Below are positions 52,428-62,205 of a stretch of 64,000 nucleotides of DNA, piece by piece. The notes beneath the pieces are model-generated. The model was not told the origin of the DNA and searched no databases. It was given only the letters and a program-made list of their open reading frames with translations. The position numbers were made by a program, and so were the translations under genes. The stretch is from Verrucomicrobiaceae bacterium E54 (lineage in GTDB: Bacteria > Verrucomicrobiota > Verrucomicrobiia > Verrucomicrobiales > Akkermansiaceae). The stretch is from NCBI GenBank assembly GCA_022548915.1, contig JAKZES010000016.1, positions 34,502 through 98,501 on the forward strand, in the 5' to 3' direction. Numbering within the stretch: the stretch's first letter is position 1; each line of letters opens with the position of its first letter.

Positions 52428-53684
52428 ATGGAACCCGCAGGATGCGACGATGACTTTGACCTGGTGGTCGCGGGTGGGGGCGCGGCGGGCTTCTTTGCGG
52501 CGATCACTTTCGCCGAGGCGCGGCCCGGCTCGCGGGTCGTGATTCTCGAAAAGAGCCGCGAGGTGCTGGGCAAGGTGCGGATCTCCGGCGGGGGTCGCTG
52601 CAATGTGACTCATGCATGCTTCGAGCCGAAGGTCCTGGTCACCCACTACCCTCGCGGATCCCGACAGTTGATCGGGCCGTTTCACCGCTGGAGTCCGACG
52701 GACACGATGGAGTGGTTTGAGTCGCGCGGGGTTCCACTCAAGACCGAAAGCGACGGCAGGGTCTTCCCTCAATCCGACAGCTCGCAGGCCATCATCGACT
52801 GTCTCTCGGAAAGCGCCCGCACCGCGGGAGTCGAGGTCCGTTGCTCGACGGCGGTGAAGGAGGTCTCGAGGAGTGATCACGGGAGCTACGAAGTCCAGAC
52901 CTCGTCAGGCGCATCCATCACGACGAGGAAGCTGTTGCTGACCCTTGGCGGGACCCGCAATCGATTTGGCGCGGATCTGGCGGCGCATTTCGGCCATCGC
53001 ATCGAGGTGGCGGCGCCGTCGCTGTTCACCTTCAGGATCCAGGACGACCGACTGGATGAACTGCAGGGACTCTCGGTGGCGAGCGCGCGCGTCCGCATTC
53101 CCGGGACCAAGCTGGTCTCGACCGGTCCCGTGCTGGTCACCCACTGGGGACTCAGCGGCCCGGGGATCCTGAAAATTTCGGCCTGGGGTGCGCGCGAGTT
53201 GCAGCAGCGCGACTACCGCTTCGAGGTCGAGGTCAACTGGACCGGCGAACTCGGTGAGGAGGCGATTTTGGAGGAGTTCGCCCGGCTGCGGGTCGAGTCG
53301 CCGCGCAGGAAGGTCGTGAATGATGCCCAATTCGGCATTCCGGGTCGCCTGTGGAAACGGCTGGTGGGCGCCGCGGCGGCGGGCGAGGCGGATGCGCTGC
53401 ACTGGCCGCACTTGGCCAAGGCGGTGGCCCGACGGCTCGCGGCGCAGCTCGGCGCCTGCCGGTTCCGGGTCGACGGCAAGAGCATGAACAAGGACGAGTT
53501 CGTCACCTGCGGCGGCGTCCACCTCGGCGACGTGAATTTCAAGACCATGGAAAGCCGAAAGGTCGGCGGGCTCCACTTCGCCGGGGAGATCCTCGATATC
53601 GACGGCATCACCGGCGGCTTCAACTTCCAGGCCGCCTGGACGACCGCCCGGATTGCCGGCGAGGCGATCGCCGATTCTTTCTAA
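52428..53684 (+). CDS. FAD-dependent oxidoreductase, HI0933/BaiN-like
   Basis: The 418-residue flavoprotein has DLVVAGGGAAGFFAAITFAE (dinucleotide motif), LGKVRISGGGRCNVTHA, LTLGGTRNRFGADLAAHFGH, and C-terminal FVTCGGVHLGDVNFKTMESRKVGGLHFAGEILDIDGITGGFNFQ, all hallmarks of the HI0933/YhiN family. The physiological substrate is not established for most members. ATG 52428 fits the usual N-terminus. Confidence 0.92.
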   Translation: MEPAGCDDDFDLVVAGGGAAGFFAAITFAEARPGSRVVILEKSREVLGKVRISGGGRCNVTHACFEPKVLVTHYPRGSRQLIGPFHRWSPTDTMEWFESRGVPLKTESDGRVFPQSDSSQAIIDCLSESARTAGVEVRCSTAVKEVSRSDHGSYEVQTSSGASITTRKLLLTLGGTRNRFGADLAAHFGHRIEVAAPSLFTFRIQDDRLDELQGLSVASARVRIPGTKLVSTGPVLVTHWGLSGPGILKISAWGARELQQRDYRFEVEVNWTGELGEEAILEEFARLRVESPRRKVVNDAQFGIPGRLWKRLVGAAAAGEADALHWPHLAKAVARRLAAQLGACRFRVDGKSMNKDEFVTCGGVHLGDVNFKTMESRKVGGLHFAGEILDIDGITGGFNFQAAWTTARIAGEAIADSF

Positions 53685-53754
53685 CCCGACCGCGCGACGC
53701 CGTGGCGCACCGCGGGTTCGATCGATTCCACCGACCAAGCGCACAGGTTTCCTT

Positions 53755-54570
53755 CTACGACTTCTCCAGTAGCAGAAACTTCACCCGCCGGTCATCCCCG
53801 GCTCCCACCCCGAACCATGCCTCGGGCCGGCAGCCGGGCAGCGTGGCCGGGTCGAAGGAAGGCGGAGCCTTGATCCAGATCCTCGGAATCCGGGTCGCGC
53901 TCTCGATCACCTCGGCACAGGGAGTCAGGTCGTCGAGGGTCATGCGCTCCTTGTTGTAGCGCCCGCCCCAGGGCGGATCGACAAAGAGCAGGTCCGCCTC
54001 GTGTTCGGCGACCACGCGGCGGGCATCGCCGGCGATGAACCGAATGCGGTCGGCAACACCGTAGACCCCGGCGTTGTGCCGCGCCATGACCCGCCGGGCC
54101 TCGTCGAGCTCGATCGCGGTGACGGAACATCCCGCCCGGGCGAATCCAATGGCATTCCCGCCGGCTCCGGCAAAGGCATCGATCACCCTCAGCCCCTTGG
54201 CCCGTTCGCCCAGCTCCAGCGCGAGTGCTTCTGGGGTGAGTGAGATCCTTCCTTCCGGGTCGAGCTGCGTGCCACTCCTGAGGAAGCCCGGGCTTCCCTT
54301 CCGGTAGCGACGTGCCTCCTCGGTGTGGGCTTTCCGCAGCTCCTTCCGACTCAAGGCAGGTGAGATCCGGATCTCGATGAGGTTTCCCCCGAGGCCCACA
54401 CCGCGCAGTCGTGCCGCCAGGTCGGCGGCGGCATCTCGGCTCAGATCGGCATCGGCCGAGAGCTGACCCGCTTCATTTTCGTGAACCTTCCACCCGCCGG
54501 GCCCGAGCAATCGCTGCCAGTCGATCCAAGCCGGCAAGCGGGAGACCTCAACGCGGAAGGATCGAGCCAT
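53755..54570 (-). CDS. Class I methyltransferase, trimethylguanosine-synthase-like
   Basis: The 271-residue protein has a SAM motif VIDAFAGAGGNAIGFARAG (near 129-147), an acidic AIELDE, and catalytic VDPPWGGRYN near 197-206, the NPPF-like motif in the TGS1-type subgroup of N-methyltransferases acting on RNA or DNA bases. The N-terminal 110 residues are a possible substrate-binding domain. The target is unknown. It is followed closely, in the same direction, by nothing; upstream lies the PhoD-like gene. Confidence 0.85.
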   Translation of the reverse strand: MARSFRVEVSRLPAWIDWQRLLGPGGWKVHENEAGQLSADADLSRDAAADLAARLRGVGLGGNLIEIRISPALSRKELRKAHTEEARRYRKGSPGFLRSGTQLDPEGRISLTPEALALELGERAKGLRVIDAFAGAGGNAIGFARAGCSVTAIELDEARRVMARHNAGVYGVADRIRFIAGDARRVVAEHEADLLFVDPPWGGRYNKERMTLDDLTPCAEVIESATRIPRIWIKAPPSFDPATLPGCRPEAWFGVGAGDDRRVKFLLLEKS

Positions 54571-54583
54571 GAGCGGTTACCCC

Positions 54584-56110
54584 TCAGTCCGCCTTCAGCT
54601 CGCTCAGGCGCAGGGTGTGGTCCTCGTGCACCTTGCCGTCGATGTCGACCAGCTCGAAGCGGACCTGCGGGTCGTCGAGCGTGGTGTCGAAATGCATGAG
54701 ACCGAAGGAGCAGGTTTTGTTGTAGCCCCACAGCAGGCCCTCGGTTTGGACGACCGGATGCGTGTGCTTGTTGGTCAGCTTGGAACTCTGGAACTCGTAG
54801 AGCGGGTAGGAGCCGGGGTTGTCGATGGTCCGCAGGTCGGTGCGGTGACGGTCGGCGGCGATGAGGAACACGCCGTCGAGATCGTGCTCCGGAATCCACG
54901 AGAAGATCTCGGCCCGTTCCTCCGGATAGCCGTCCCACGGGTCGCGGCTTCCCTTCTTGATGTTCGGAGTGAAGGGCACGTTGGAGGCGATCACCTTGAA
55001 GGTGCCCTTCGACTCGGTGAGCGTCTTCTTCAGCCAGGCCTTCTGCACCGGACCGAGCATCGAGCCGCCCTTGAGGTCGCGGTAGTAGCGGCCGTCGATC
55101 ATGATGAAATGCACGTCTCCGAGATGGAAGTCGTACCAGCATCCGGGTTGGTCGGTGCCGCCTCCGTAGCCGGGATTGGCCCAGTTCTGGCGGAAGATGT
55201 TCCAGACCTCTCGCTTCCAGGCCGGGGTCTCGATTTCGGGGCCGGGAATGCAGTCGTTCATCCCGAAGTCATGATCGTCCCAGATCGAGTAGACGGCGGT
55301 CGCCGAGGTCAGACGCCGCCACTCCGGACGACTCTGCCGGCGGGAGTAGCAGTAGTGGTGGGTCAAAGGATGCTCGGGGTCGTCGATGTAGACGTTGTCA
55401 CCGAGCGTGAGGAAGGCCATCGGCTTGCGGGCGAGGATGGTGTCCCACATGCGCTCCCACTCGGGGATGAATCCGGCGCCGCCGCCGAAGGCCACCGTGA
55501 AGGGCTTCGGTGCGCTGGCGGTCGGGGGCGTCCTGAAGGTCACGACGGCACCTTCGACGGGTTCGCCGTTGATCGACACCTGCCCATCGTAGGCGGTGTT
55601 GGGCTCCAGGCCCTCGAGTTCGAGGACGGCGGTGAAATCGGTCTCCGGTCCGGTCTTCGCGGTCGCCAGGATCGGCCCGGCGGCGACGCCGACCTCGGCG
55701 GCCTCGCGGGTGCGGACCCAGACGGAGACGCTGTCGGTCGTCAGGCTCCCGAGCATCGGCCCGTGAACGAGATCGATGGCCTCGGCTTCGGCGAGCGGCG
55801 GGAGCTTGCGCAGGAGTTCGCGGGGTCCCGCGGCGAGGCGGCCCGGCGGGAGTCCCTGGGCGAGGGCTTCGCGTGCCTTGGCGGTGGCCCCCTCGATCTC
55901 GTCCCGGGCGAGGAGGCCCAGCATTTCCACGAACAAGGTCTCGGCGGGCCCGGAGTCGGGTTTCTTCCCGGAGGCCAGCCTGGCGGCGGCCTGATCGAAC
56001 TCCCCGCGCGCGATGTGCCGGACCGCGTCCCTCTGGAGATCGTGCTGGGCGATGGCGAAAGGGGCGGCCCAGAGGGATCCGGCGAGCATCCAGCCGAGTT
56101 GGTTTCTCAT
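54584..56110 (-). CDS. PhoD-like phosphatase/phosphodiesterase
   Basis: The 508-residue exported protein has a signal peptide, about 90 residues of helical TPR-like spacer, and an Fn3-like PhoD N-domain (HGPMLGSLTTDSVSVWVRT). The metallophosphatase core shows LTLGDNVYIDDPEH, YSIWDDHDFGMNDCIPG, IMIDGRYYRD, IASNVPFTPN and FLIAADRHRTDLR. It releases phosphate from esters or cleaves phosphodiesters in the envelope. Start ATG 56110 fits the signal peptide MRNQLGWMLAGSLWAAPFA. Confidence 0.9.
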   Translation of the reverse strand: MRNQLGWMLAGSLWAAPFAIAQHDLQRDAVRHIARGEFDQAAARLASGKKPDSGPAETLFVEMLGLLARDEIEGATAKAREALAQGLPPGRLAAGPRELLRKLPPLAEAEAIDLVHGPMLGSLTTDSVSVWVRTREAAEVGVAAGPILATAKTGPETDFTAVLELEGLEPNTAYDGQVSINGEPVEGAVVTFRTPPTASAPKPFTVAFGGGAGFIPEWERMWDTILARKPMAFLTLGDNVYIDDPEHPLTHHYCYSRRQSRPEWRRLTSATAVYSIWDDHDFGMNDCIPGPEIETPAWKREVWNIFRQNWANPGYGGGTDQPGCWYDFHLGDVHFIMIDGRYYRDLKGGSMLGPVQKAWLKKTLTESKGTFKVIASNVPFTPNIKKGSRDPWDGYPEERAEIFSWIPEHDLDGVFLIAADRHRTDLRTIDNPGSYPLYEFQSSKLTNKHTHPVVQTEGLLWGYNKTCSFGLMHFDTTLDDPQVRFELVDIDGKVHEDHTLRLSELKAD

Positions 56111-56375
56111 GGCGGAAGCTTCACCACGACGGGCCGCGGTTGCCAGTGCCGAATGGCGAGGGGTTCCAGCTGAGAATGGCGGGCAAGCGCATGTGGCCGG
56201 GCCTTCCAGGCCCGTCGCCCATTTCGCGGGTGTCGTGGCAACGCGGCTGGAAGCCACGGCCACGGTTCCGGACAGCCGCTGAGTCGCCCGAGAGTGCCCG
56301 CGACGGTGAGTTCCACCGATCGCGGTGCCCTTGTGGTTGAAATGATCGGCAGGCGGGTCACGTTCACGGGAAATC
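56111..56375. other. Divergent intergenic region with small hairpins
   Basis: The region separates the PhoD-like gene from the DUF1549 gene. It contains GGGCCTTCCAGGCCC near 56205 and a CGCGGCTGGAAGCC hairpin-like run near 56249, which recall the REP-like arms elsewhere in the window but do not form a complete element. No gene is evident. Confidence 0.4.
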
Positions 56376-59300
56376 ATTTCGAGAGTTCCAGCCCCGAGCA
56401 CCGCCTTCCCGATCGCGCTTCTAGCCCTTGCGACCGGGGGGCTGCTGTCTGCCGATGAACCGCCCATCGACTTCAACCGCGACATCCGGCCCATCCTCTC
56501 GGACCGCTGCTTCAAGTGCCACGGGCCTGATGCGAAGAACCAGAAGTCGGACTTCCGTGTCGATACCCGCGAGAACGCGCTCGCCGACCTCGGCGGCTAT
56601 TTCGGCATCGTGCCCGGCGACCTCGAAGCCAGCGAACTGCACCTGCTCATCCACTCGGAGCACGAGGACGAGCTCATGCCGCCGCCGGACTCGAACCTGT
56701 CTCTCAGCGACGACGAAAAGAAGCTGCTCGACCGCTGGATCATGGAGGGCGCACCCTACGACACCCACTGGGCCTTCAAACCGCTGCCGGCGGAGGTCGA
56801 GGTGCCGGAAGGCAACGACCGGGCGCGGACGCCGGTCGACCATTTCATCCACCGCGCCGCCGTCGAGAACGGCCTCGAGCCCCGGCCCGACGCCCCGCGC
56901 ACCAGCTGGCTGCGGCGCGTGACCTTCGACCTCACCGGCCTGCCGCCGACGCTCGATGAAATCGACGCGTTCCTCGCCGATGAGTCGCCCGACGCCCACG
57001 AGAAGGTCGTCGAGCGCCTGCTCGGCAGCGAGGCCTACGCCGAGCGCATGACCAGCGAGTGGCTCGACGTCGCCCGCTACTCGGATTCCTACGGCTACCA
57101 GCAGGACAAGGACCGCCACGTCTGGCCGTGGCGCGACTGGGTGCTCGAGTCTTTCCGCGACAACCTGCCCTACGACGACTTCATCACCTGGCAGCTCGCC
57201 GGCGACCTATTGCCGGACGCCACGCGCGAGCAAATCCTCGCGACCACCTTCAACCGCCTCCACCCGCAGAAGGTCGAGGGCGGCAGCGTGCCGGAGGAAT
57301 TCCGCGTCGAGTATGTCTCCGACCGCCTCCACACCTTCGGCACGGCCTTTCTCGGCCTCACGCTCGAATGCTCGCGCTGCCACGACCACAAGTACGACCC
57401 GATCAGCGCGAAGGAATACTTCGAGATGAGTTCGTTCTTCGCCAACATCGATGAAGCCGGGCTCTATTCCTTCTTCACGCCCTCGGTGCCGACGCCGACC
57501 CTCGACCTCTCGACCCCGGATCAGGAGAAACAACTCGCCGCCGCGGACGAGGCGATCGCCCGGGCCGGTGCCGCCGTCGCCGCGGCCCGCGAGCAGGCCA
57601 AGCCCGCCTTCGAGGCCTGGCTGGAAAACCCCGGCAGCTTCGAATGGAACGGCCTGCTGTCGCACATCTCCTTCGATGAACCGAAGGGCAGCCAATTTCC
57701 CGACCTCGTCCGCGCCGACAAGCCCGCCAGCTCCGGAGGCGGCAACGTGCCGATCGAGGGCGTGCGCGGCAAGGGCCTGCGGCTCTCCGGCGACGATGCG
57801 GTGAAGCTCAAGGACGTCGGCAACTTCACCCGCCACCAGCCCTTCAGCATCGGCCTCTGGGTGCAGACCCCCGGGCCGCTCGAGCGCGCGGTGATCTTCC
57901 GCCGCTCCAAGGCCTGGACCGATGCCGCCAGCCGCGGCTACGAGCTGCTGCTGGAGGACGGCAAACTCAGCGCCGCCCTGGTCCACTTCGATCCGGGCAA
58001 CTCGATCCGCGTGCGCAGCCGGGACCCGCTGCCGGTGGGCGAGTGGCATCACGTCACCCTGACCTACGACGGGTCCAGTAGGGCGTCCGGCCTGAAGCTC
58101 CACCTCGACGGCAAGCCGCTGGCCACCGAGGTCGTCCGCGACAAGCTCACCCGCCAGATCACCGGCGGCGGCGAACCGAACCTCGCGCTCGGCGAGCGCT
58201 TCCGCGACACCGGCTTCCGCGACGGACTGGTCGACGAACTCCACGTCTTCGACCGCGAGCTGACCGCGCTCGAAGTCGGCCAGCTGCCCGCCGGCACACC
58301 GGTGCCGGAAGCCCTGGCCAAGGCGTCCCGCGAACAGGCCTTCGAGTATTTTCTCAGCCTCCACCCGCCCCACGTCGAGGCCCTCGACCACCTCGAGAAG
58401 GCCCGCGAGGCGCGTGGCAAGATCCAGGACGGCATCCCCGAAATCATGGTGATGCAGGAAATGGACGAGCCGCGTGACTGCCACCTGCTCGAGCGCGGCG
58501 CCTACGACTCGCGCGGCGAGAAGGTGACCGCCGCCACGCCCGAGGCCCTGCCGCCGTTTCCCGAGGACCAGCCGCGCAACCGCCTCGGGCTCGCCCGCTG
58601 GCTGACCGCGCCCGATCATCCGCTCACCGCCCGCGTCACGGTCAACCGCTACTGGCAGATGTTCTTCGGCAAGGGGATCGTCCGCACCCCGGAGGACTTC
58701 GGCAGCCAGGGCCGTCCGCCGAGCCATCCGGAACTGCTCGACTGGCTGGCGCGCGACTTCGTCGCCCACGACTGGGACCTTCATCACCTGATCCGCCGCA
58801 TCGTGCTCTCCTCGACCTACCGCCAGGGCACGGTGACCGACGCCCGCAGCCGCGAGATCGATCCGGAAAACATCTACCTCGCCCGCGGTTCGACGCACCG
58901 GCTCGCGGCCGAGATGATCCGCGACCAGGCGCTCGCCGCCAGCGGCCTGCTGGTCGAGAAGTTCGGTGGCCCGCCGGTCCGACCCTATGACTCGGCCATG
59001 TCCTTCAAGCCCGCCAAGCCCAGCGGCGGTGAGGGCCTCTACCGACGCAGCGTTTACACCCACTGGCGGCAGACCGCGCCGTCGCCGGTGATGATGACCC
59101 TCAACGCTTCCAAGCGCGAAGTCTGCCGCGTCCACCGCGAGGTCACCGACTCGCCGCTGCAGGCCTTCGTGCTGCTCAACGGCCCGCAGTTCGTCGAGGC
59201 CGCCCGGGTGATGGCCGCCAAACTCATCGCCAAACATCCCGAAGCGCCCGACGCCGTCATCACCGAGGCCTTCCGCGCCCTCACCACCCGCGAGCCCGTC

Positions 59301-59498
59301 CCGAGGGAAACGGAGATCCTGCGCGCCCTCTACGACGAGCAACTCGCCATCTTCGAGGCCGAGCCGGCCAAGGCCGAAGAGCTGCTCAAGACGGGTGCCG
59401 CGCCCCAGGCCAAGGATTTGCCCGCTCCGCGTCAGGCCGCCACCGCGGTCCTGATCAATGCCATCATGAACTTCGACGAAGCCGTTTCCCGCCGATGA
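56376..59498 (+). CDS. DUF1549/DUF1553 exported protein with heme motif and LamG insert
   Basis: The protein is about 1040 residues: signal peptide (RVPAPSTAFPIALLALATGG), planctomycete cytochrome-c-like domain with CFKCHG near 46-51, DUF1549 (WLRRVTFDLTGLPPTLDEID), a second CxxCH (CSRCHDH near 332), a concanavalin/LamG insert (about 430-640) and DUF1553 (NRLGLARWLTAPDHPLTARVTVNRYWQMFFG). It pairs with the DUF1501 gene. The frame has no ATG, GTG or TTG before the signal peptide; ATT at 56376 (or ATC at 56373) is inferred. The first conventional start, GTG 56610, would remove the signal and the first heme motif. Confidence 0.85.
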   Translation: MSRVPAPSTAFPIALLALATGGLLSADEPPIDFNRDIRPILSDRCFKCHGPDAKNQKSDFRVDTRENALADLGGYFGIVPGDLEASELHLLIHSEHEDELMPPPDSNLSLSDDEKKLLDRWIMEGAPYDTHWAFKPLPAEVEVPEGNDRARTPVDHFIHRAAVENGLEPRPDAPRTSWLRRVTFDLTGLPPTLDEIDAFLADESPDAHEKVVERLLGSEAYAERMTSEWLDVARYSDSYGYQQDKDRHVWPWRDWVLESFRDNLPYDDFITWQLAGDLLPDATREQILATTFNRLHPQKVEGGSVPEEFRVEYVSDRLHTFGTAFLGLTLECSRCHDHKYDPISAKEYFEMSSFFANIDEAGLYSFFTPSVPTPTLDLSTPDQEKQLAAADEAIARAGAAVAAAREQAKPAFEAWLENPGSFEWNGLLSHISFDEPKGSQFPDLVRADKPASSGGGNVPIEGVRGKGLRLSGDDAVKLKDVGNFTRHQPFSIGLWVQTPGPLERAVIFRRSKAWTDAASRGYELLLEDGKLSAALVHFDPGNSIRVRSRDPLPVGEWHHVTLTYDGSSRASGLKLHLDGKPLATEVVRDKLTRQITGGGEPNLALGERFRDTGFRDGLVDELHVFDRELTALEVGQLPAGTPVPEALAKASREQAFEYFLSLHPPHVEALDHLEKAREARGKIQDGIPEIMVMQEMDEPRDCHLLERGAYDSRGEKVTAATPEALPPFPEDQPRNRLGLARWLTAPDHPLTARVTVNRYWQMFFGKGIVRTPEDFGSQGRPPSHPELLDWLARDFVAHDWDLHHLIRRIVLSSTYRQGTVTDARSREIDPENIYLARGSTHRLAAEMIRDQALAASGLLVEKFGGPPVRPYDSAMSFKPAKPSGGEGLYRRSVYTHWRQTAPSPVMMTLNASKREVCRVHREVTDSPLQAFVLLNGPQFVEAARVMAAKLIAKHPEAPDAVITEAFRALTTREPVPRETEILRALYDEQLAIFEAEPAKAEELLKTGAAPQAKDLPAPRQAATAVLINAIMNFDEAVSRR

Positions 59499-60931
59499 AC
59501 CGCTGCACCGGATTTGACTCACCCCTCGGCGTCGACCGCCGGCAGTTCCTCTCCACCTTCGGGATGGGGCTGGGAAGCATCGCGCTCGCCGACCTGACGA
59601 GAGCCGCCGAACCGAAGGCCGACCCGCTGGTCTCCCTCGCCCACCACGCACCCAAGGCGAAACGCGTGATCTTCCTCTTCCAGTCGGGTGGGCCGTCGCA
59701 GATCGACCTCTTCGACCACAAGCCGCAGCTCATCAAGCAGCATGGCGAACAGCTTCCCGACTCCGTCCGCAAGGGTCAGCGCCTCACCGGCATGTCGGGA
59801 AACCAGGCCAGCCTGCCGCTGGTCGGCTCGCCCTTCGAGTTCAAGCAGCACGGCGAGAGCGGGGCGTGGGTCAGCGACCTTCTGCCCTACACCGCGAAGG
59901 TCGCCGACGAGCTCTGCTTCGTGAAATCGATGTACACCGAGGCCATCAACCACGGCCCCGGCGTCACCTTCATGCAGTCCGGCTCGCAGCTTGCCGGACG
60001 CCCGAGCATCGGCTCGTGGCTCGACTACGGACTCGGCTCGCTCAACGACGACCTGCCGTCCTTCGTCGTCATGGTCACCAAGAACAAGGGCGGCCAGCCG
60101 CTGGTCTCGCGGCTCTGGGGCAGCGGTTTCCTTCCGGGAAAACACGACGGCGTGCGGCTGCGGCCCGACAAGAACGCCGTGCTCTACCTCAACAGCCCCG
60201 GCGGCGTCGCCCGCACGGACCGCCGCAAGCTCCTCGACCGCCTGCGCGAGCTCCACGAATTCCAGCTCGAGCAGACCGGCGACCCGGCGCTCGAGACCCG
60301 CATCGCCCAGTACGAGATGGCCTTCAACATGCAGAAGTCCATCCCCGGCGTCACCGACCTCTCCGACGAACCCGAGAGCACCTTCAAGCTCTACGGCGAG
60401 GACGCGCGCAAGCCCGGCACCTTCGCCGCCCACTGCCTGCTCGCCCGCCGGCTCGCCGAGCGCGACGTCCGTTTCATCCAGCTCTACCACCCGGGCTGGG
60501 ACCAGCACGACAACCTGCCCGGCGCGATCAGGACCCAGTGCCGCGAAACCGACCAGCCCTCCGCCGCGCTGGTCCAGGACCTCAAGGCCCGCGGCCTGCT
60601 CGAAGACACGCTGGTCATCTGGGGCGGCGAGTTCGGCCGGACCAACTACTGCCAGGGCAAGCTCACCGCGACCAACTTCGGCCGCGACCACCACCCGCGC
60701 TGCTTCACGATGTGGATGGCCGGCGGCGGCGTGAAGCCGGGCATCAGCCACGGCGTCACCGACGATTTCAGCTACAACGTCGTCGACGGCGGCGTGCACA
60801 TCCACGACTTCCACGCGACCCTGCTGCACCTCCTCGGCATCGACCACGAGCGCCTGACCTACAAATACCAGGGTCGCCACTTCCGCCTGACCGACGTCCA
60901 TGGGCACGTCGTGAAGGACATCCTGGCGTGA
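59495..60931 (+). CDS. DUF1501 exported protein
   Basis: The 478-residue alkaline-phosphatase-superfamily-like protein has an N-terminal Tat-type signal (VDRRQFLSTFGMGLGSIAL), FLFQSGGPSQIDLFDHKPQL, MYTEAINHGPGVTFMQSG, and WGGEFGRTNYCQG near 380-392. The ATG overlaps the DUF1549 stop (ATGA). The pair is typical of Planctomycetes and Verrucomicrobia and often linked to sulfated polysaccharide loci; enzymatic function is unproven. Confidence 0.93.
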   Translation: MNRCTGFDSPLGVDRRQFLSTFGMGLGSIALADLTRAAEPKADPLVSLAHHAPKAKRVIFLFQSGGPSQIDLFDHKPQLIKQHGEQLPDSVRKGQRLTGMSGNQASLPLVGSPFEFKQHGESGAWVSDLLPYTAKVADELCFVKSMYTEAINHGPGVTFMQSGSQLAGRPSIGSWLDYGLGSLNDDLPSFVVMVTKNKGGQPLVSRLWGSGFLPGKHDGVRLRPDKNAVLYLNSPGGVARTDRRKLLDRLRELHEFQLEQTGDPALETRIAQYEMAFNMQKSIPGVTDLSDEPESTFKLYGEDARKPGTFAAHCLLARRLAERDVRFIQLYHPGWDQHDNLPGAIRTQCRETDQPSAALVQDLKARGLLEDTLVIWGGEFGRTNYCQGKLTATNFGRDHHPRCFTMWMAGGGVKPGISHGVTDDFSYNVVDGGVHIHDFHATLLHLLGIDHERLTYKYQGRHFRLTDVHGHVVKDILA

Positions 60932-61172
60932 CGGGCAGGCCCTTGTCGGGCGTTGACAGCTGCTGGCACACCGCGAACCGAAGGCTCGCTCGACGATGAC
61001 GCGGGGATGCGTCGGTCGATCGTCTTCTTCTCCAGGCACTCCATTCGGCATTCGGGAATCTGGCATTCGAAATTCTTCCGCGGATTTCCTCACCTTTTGA
61101 AAAACGCCCACCAGTTCCATTGACACCCGCGGATCTCGACAGGCGGGACGGATTCCCTACCCTCGGTTTGTT
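60932..61172. other. Intergenic region
   Basis: These 241 bp hold a GGCATTCG direct repeat near 61030-61070 and a TTGACA box near 61122, about 50 bp upstream of the next start. No -10 hexamer at standard spacing is convincing. No gene seen. Confidence 0.4.
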
Positions 61173-61577
61173 GTGAGAAACTGGCGCAAGGTCCACATGT
61201 TTTCCCTCGGCTACTTCAAGGTGGTCAGCCTCATCTCCAGCACGCTGCTCCTGATCATCGGGGTGACGGGAATCCTCTACAACCACCACCACGACTTCCG
61301 CTTCCTGCGCGAAGGCCGGGTGCCCGCGAAGATTCTCCCCGGCAAGTACCAGGAGCGCCTCGACCGCACCCGCGAGTCCCAGGGTCTCGGCGACCTGTTC
61401 CCCGAGGAGGCCCACAGCGTGCCCGTGATGTGGCTCGTGATCGACCTGCACAACGGCGAGTTTTTCGGCGGTTTCTGGGGGCGGATCCTCTACGACATCC
61501 TCGGCGGCGTGCTGATCATCCTGTCGGTCACCGGGATCGTGATGTACTTCCGCATCCGGAAGCGGAAGATCCTGTAG
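61173..61577 (+). CDS. PepSY-type mini membrane protein
   Basis: The 134-residue product has one N-terminal membrane helix (FKVVSLISSTLLLIIGVTGILYNHHHDF) and a C-terminal one (ILYDILGGVLIILSVTGIVMYF) around a periplasmic loop with HNGEFFGGFWGR. This is the pattern of a shortened PepSY-associated transmembrane protein, as found with siderophore or metal reductases. GTG 61173 is chosen because RKVH before the first helix is family-like; ATG 61197 is an alternative. It may be coexpressed with the next gene. Confidence 0.7.
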   Translation: MRNWRKVHMFSLGYFKVVSLISSTLLLIIGVTGILYNHHHDFRFLREGRVPAKILPGKYQERLDRTRESQGLGDLFPEEAHSVPVMWLVIDLHNGEFFGGFWGRILYDILGGVLIILSVTGIVMYFRIRKRKIL

Positions 61578-61644
61578 CGCGTGGCTTTGACATTGCTTCG
61601 CCGCCGGGATCCGCGACAATGCGCCGGTTCAACCCGTTTTCATC

Positions 61645-62130
61645 ATGACGACCCCATTGAAGTCCTGTTGCTGCCTGCCGGCCCTCGTCCTTGCATTCCT
61701 GCTCCCGCTGACCCACGTCGGTCACGCCGCGCCCGGGCAGAAAACGGAGGCCGCCTCCGGCTACACGCTTGCCCAGTTGGTGCAGAAGATCGACCAGCTG
61801 GAGAAGAAGCAGATTGTCCTCGAGGGCACTGTCATCGGCACCTGCAAGAGCGGCTGCAAGATGTGGGTCGCGGACGGCAACTACAAGGAGGGCGACCTCT
61901 ACGCGCTGGTCCGGGCGAAGGACAACGCCTTCAAGTTCGACACCAAGTCCACGGGCAAGCCCGTCCGGCTGAAGGGCTACGCCGTCGCGAAACTGCTCGA
62001 TTACTGTGCCGACGGCAGCGAGAAGGACGGCGAAGGAGACTGCGCAACGCCCGTCAAGGACGGCGGGAAGGACGAGCCGAAAATTCAGGTCACCTTCTTC
62101 GCCACCGAAGTGGCGCAAGGTGCCCCTTGA
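61645..62130 (+). CDS. Exported OB-fold-like protein (DUF4920-like)
   Basis: The 161-residue product has a Cys-rich signal region (MTTPLKSCCCLPALVLAFLL) and a beta-rich domain IVLEGTVIGTCKSGCKMWVADGNYKEGDLYALVRAKD resembling DUF4920, where CxxxC could bind a metal. A Cys pair near 113-124 and an acidic loop (DGSEKDGEGDCA) follow. Function unknown; proximity to the PepSY-like protein hints at metal or redox handling. Confidence 0.65.
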   Translation: MTTPLKSCCCLPALVLAFLLPLTHVGHAAPGQKTEAASGYTLAQLVQKIDQLEKKQIVLEGTVIGTCKSGCKMWVADGNYKEGDLYALVRAKDNAFKFDTKSTGKPVRLKGYAVAKLLDYCADGSEKDGEGDCATPVKDGGKDEPKIQVTFFATEVAQGAP

Positions 62131-62205
62131 GCCGGGGCGGCATGAAGACAGGTCGCCGCGGGGCTTCTCCCCGGAGACGCGGACGACTCCGCCAGCCCGC
62201 GGGCT

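Noticed and set aside
61026..61081. GGCATTCG repeats as a third inverted-repeat cassette scar
   Set aside because: Only a short direct repeat is visible, with no complementary arm and no passenger gene.
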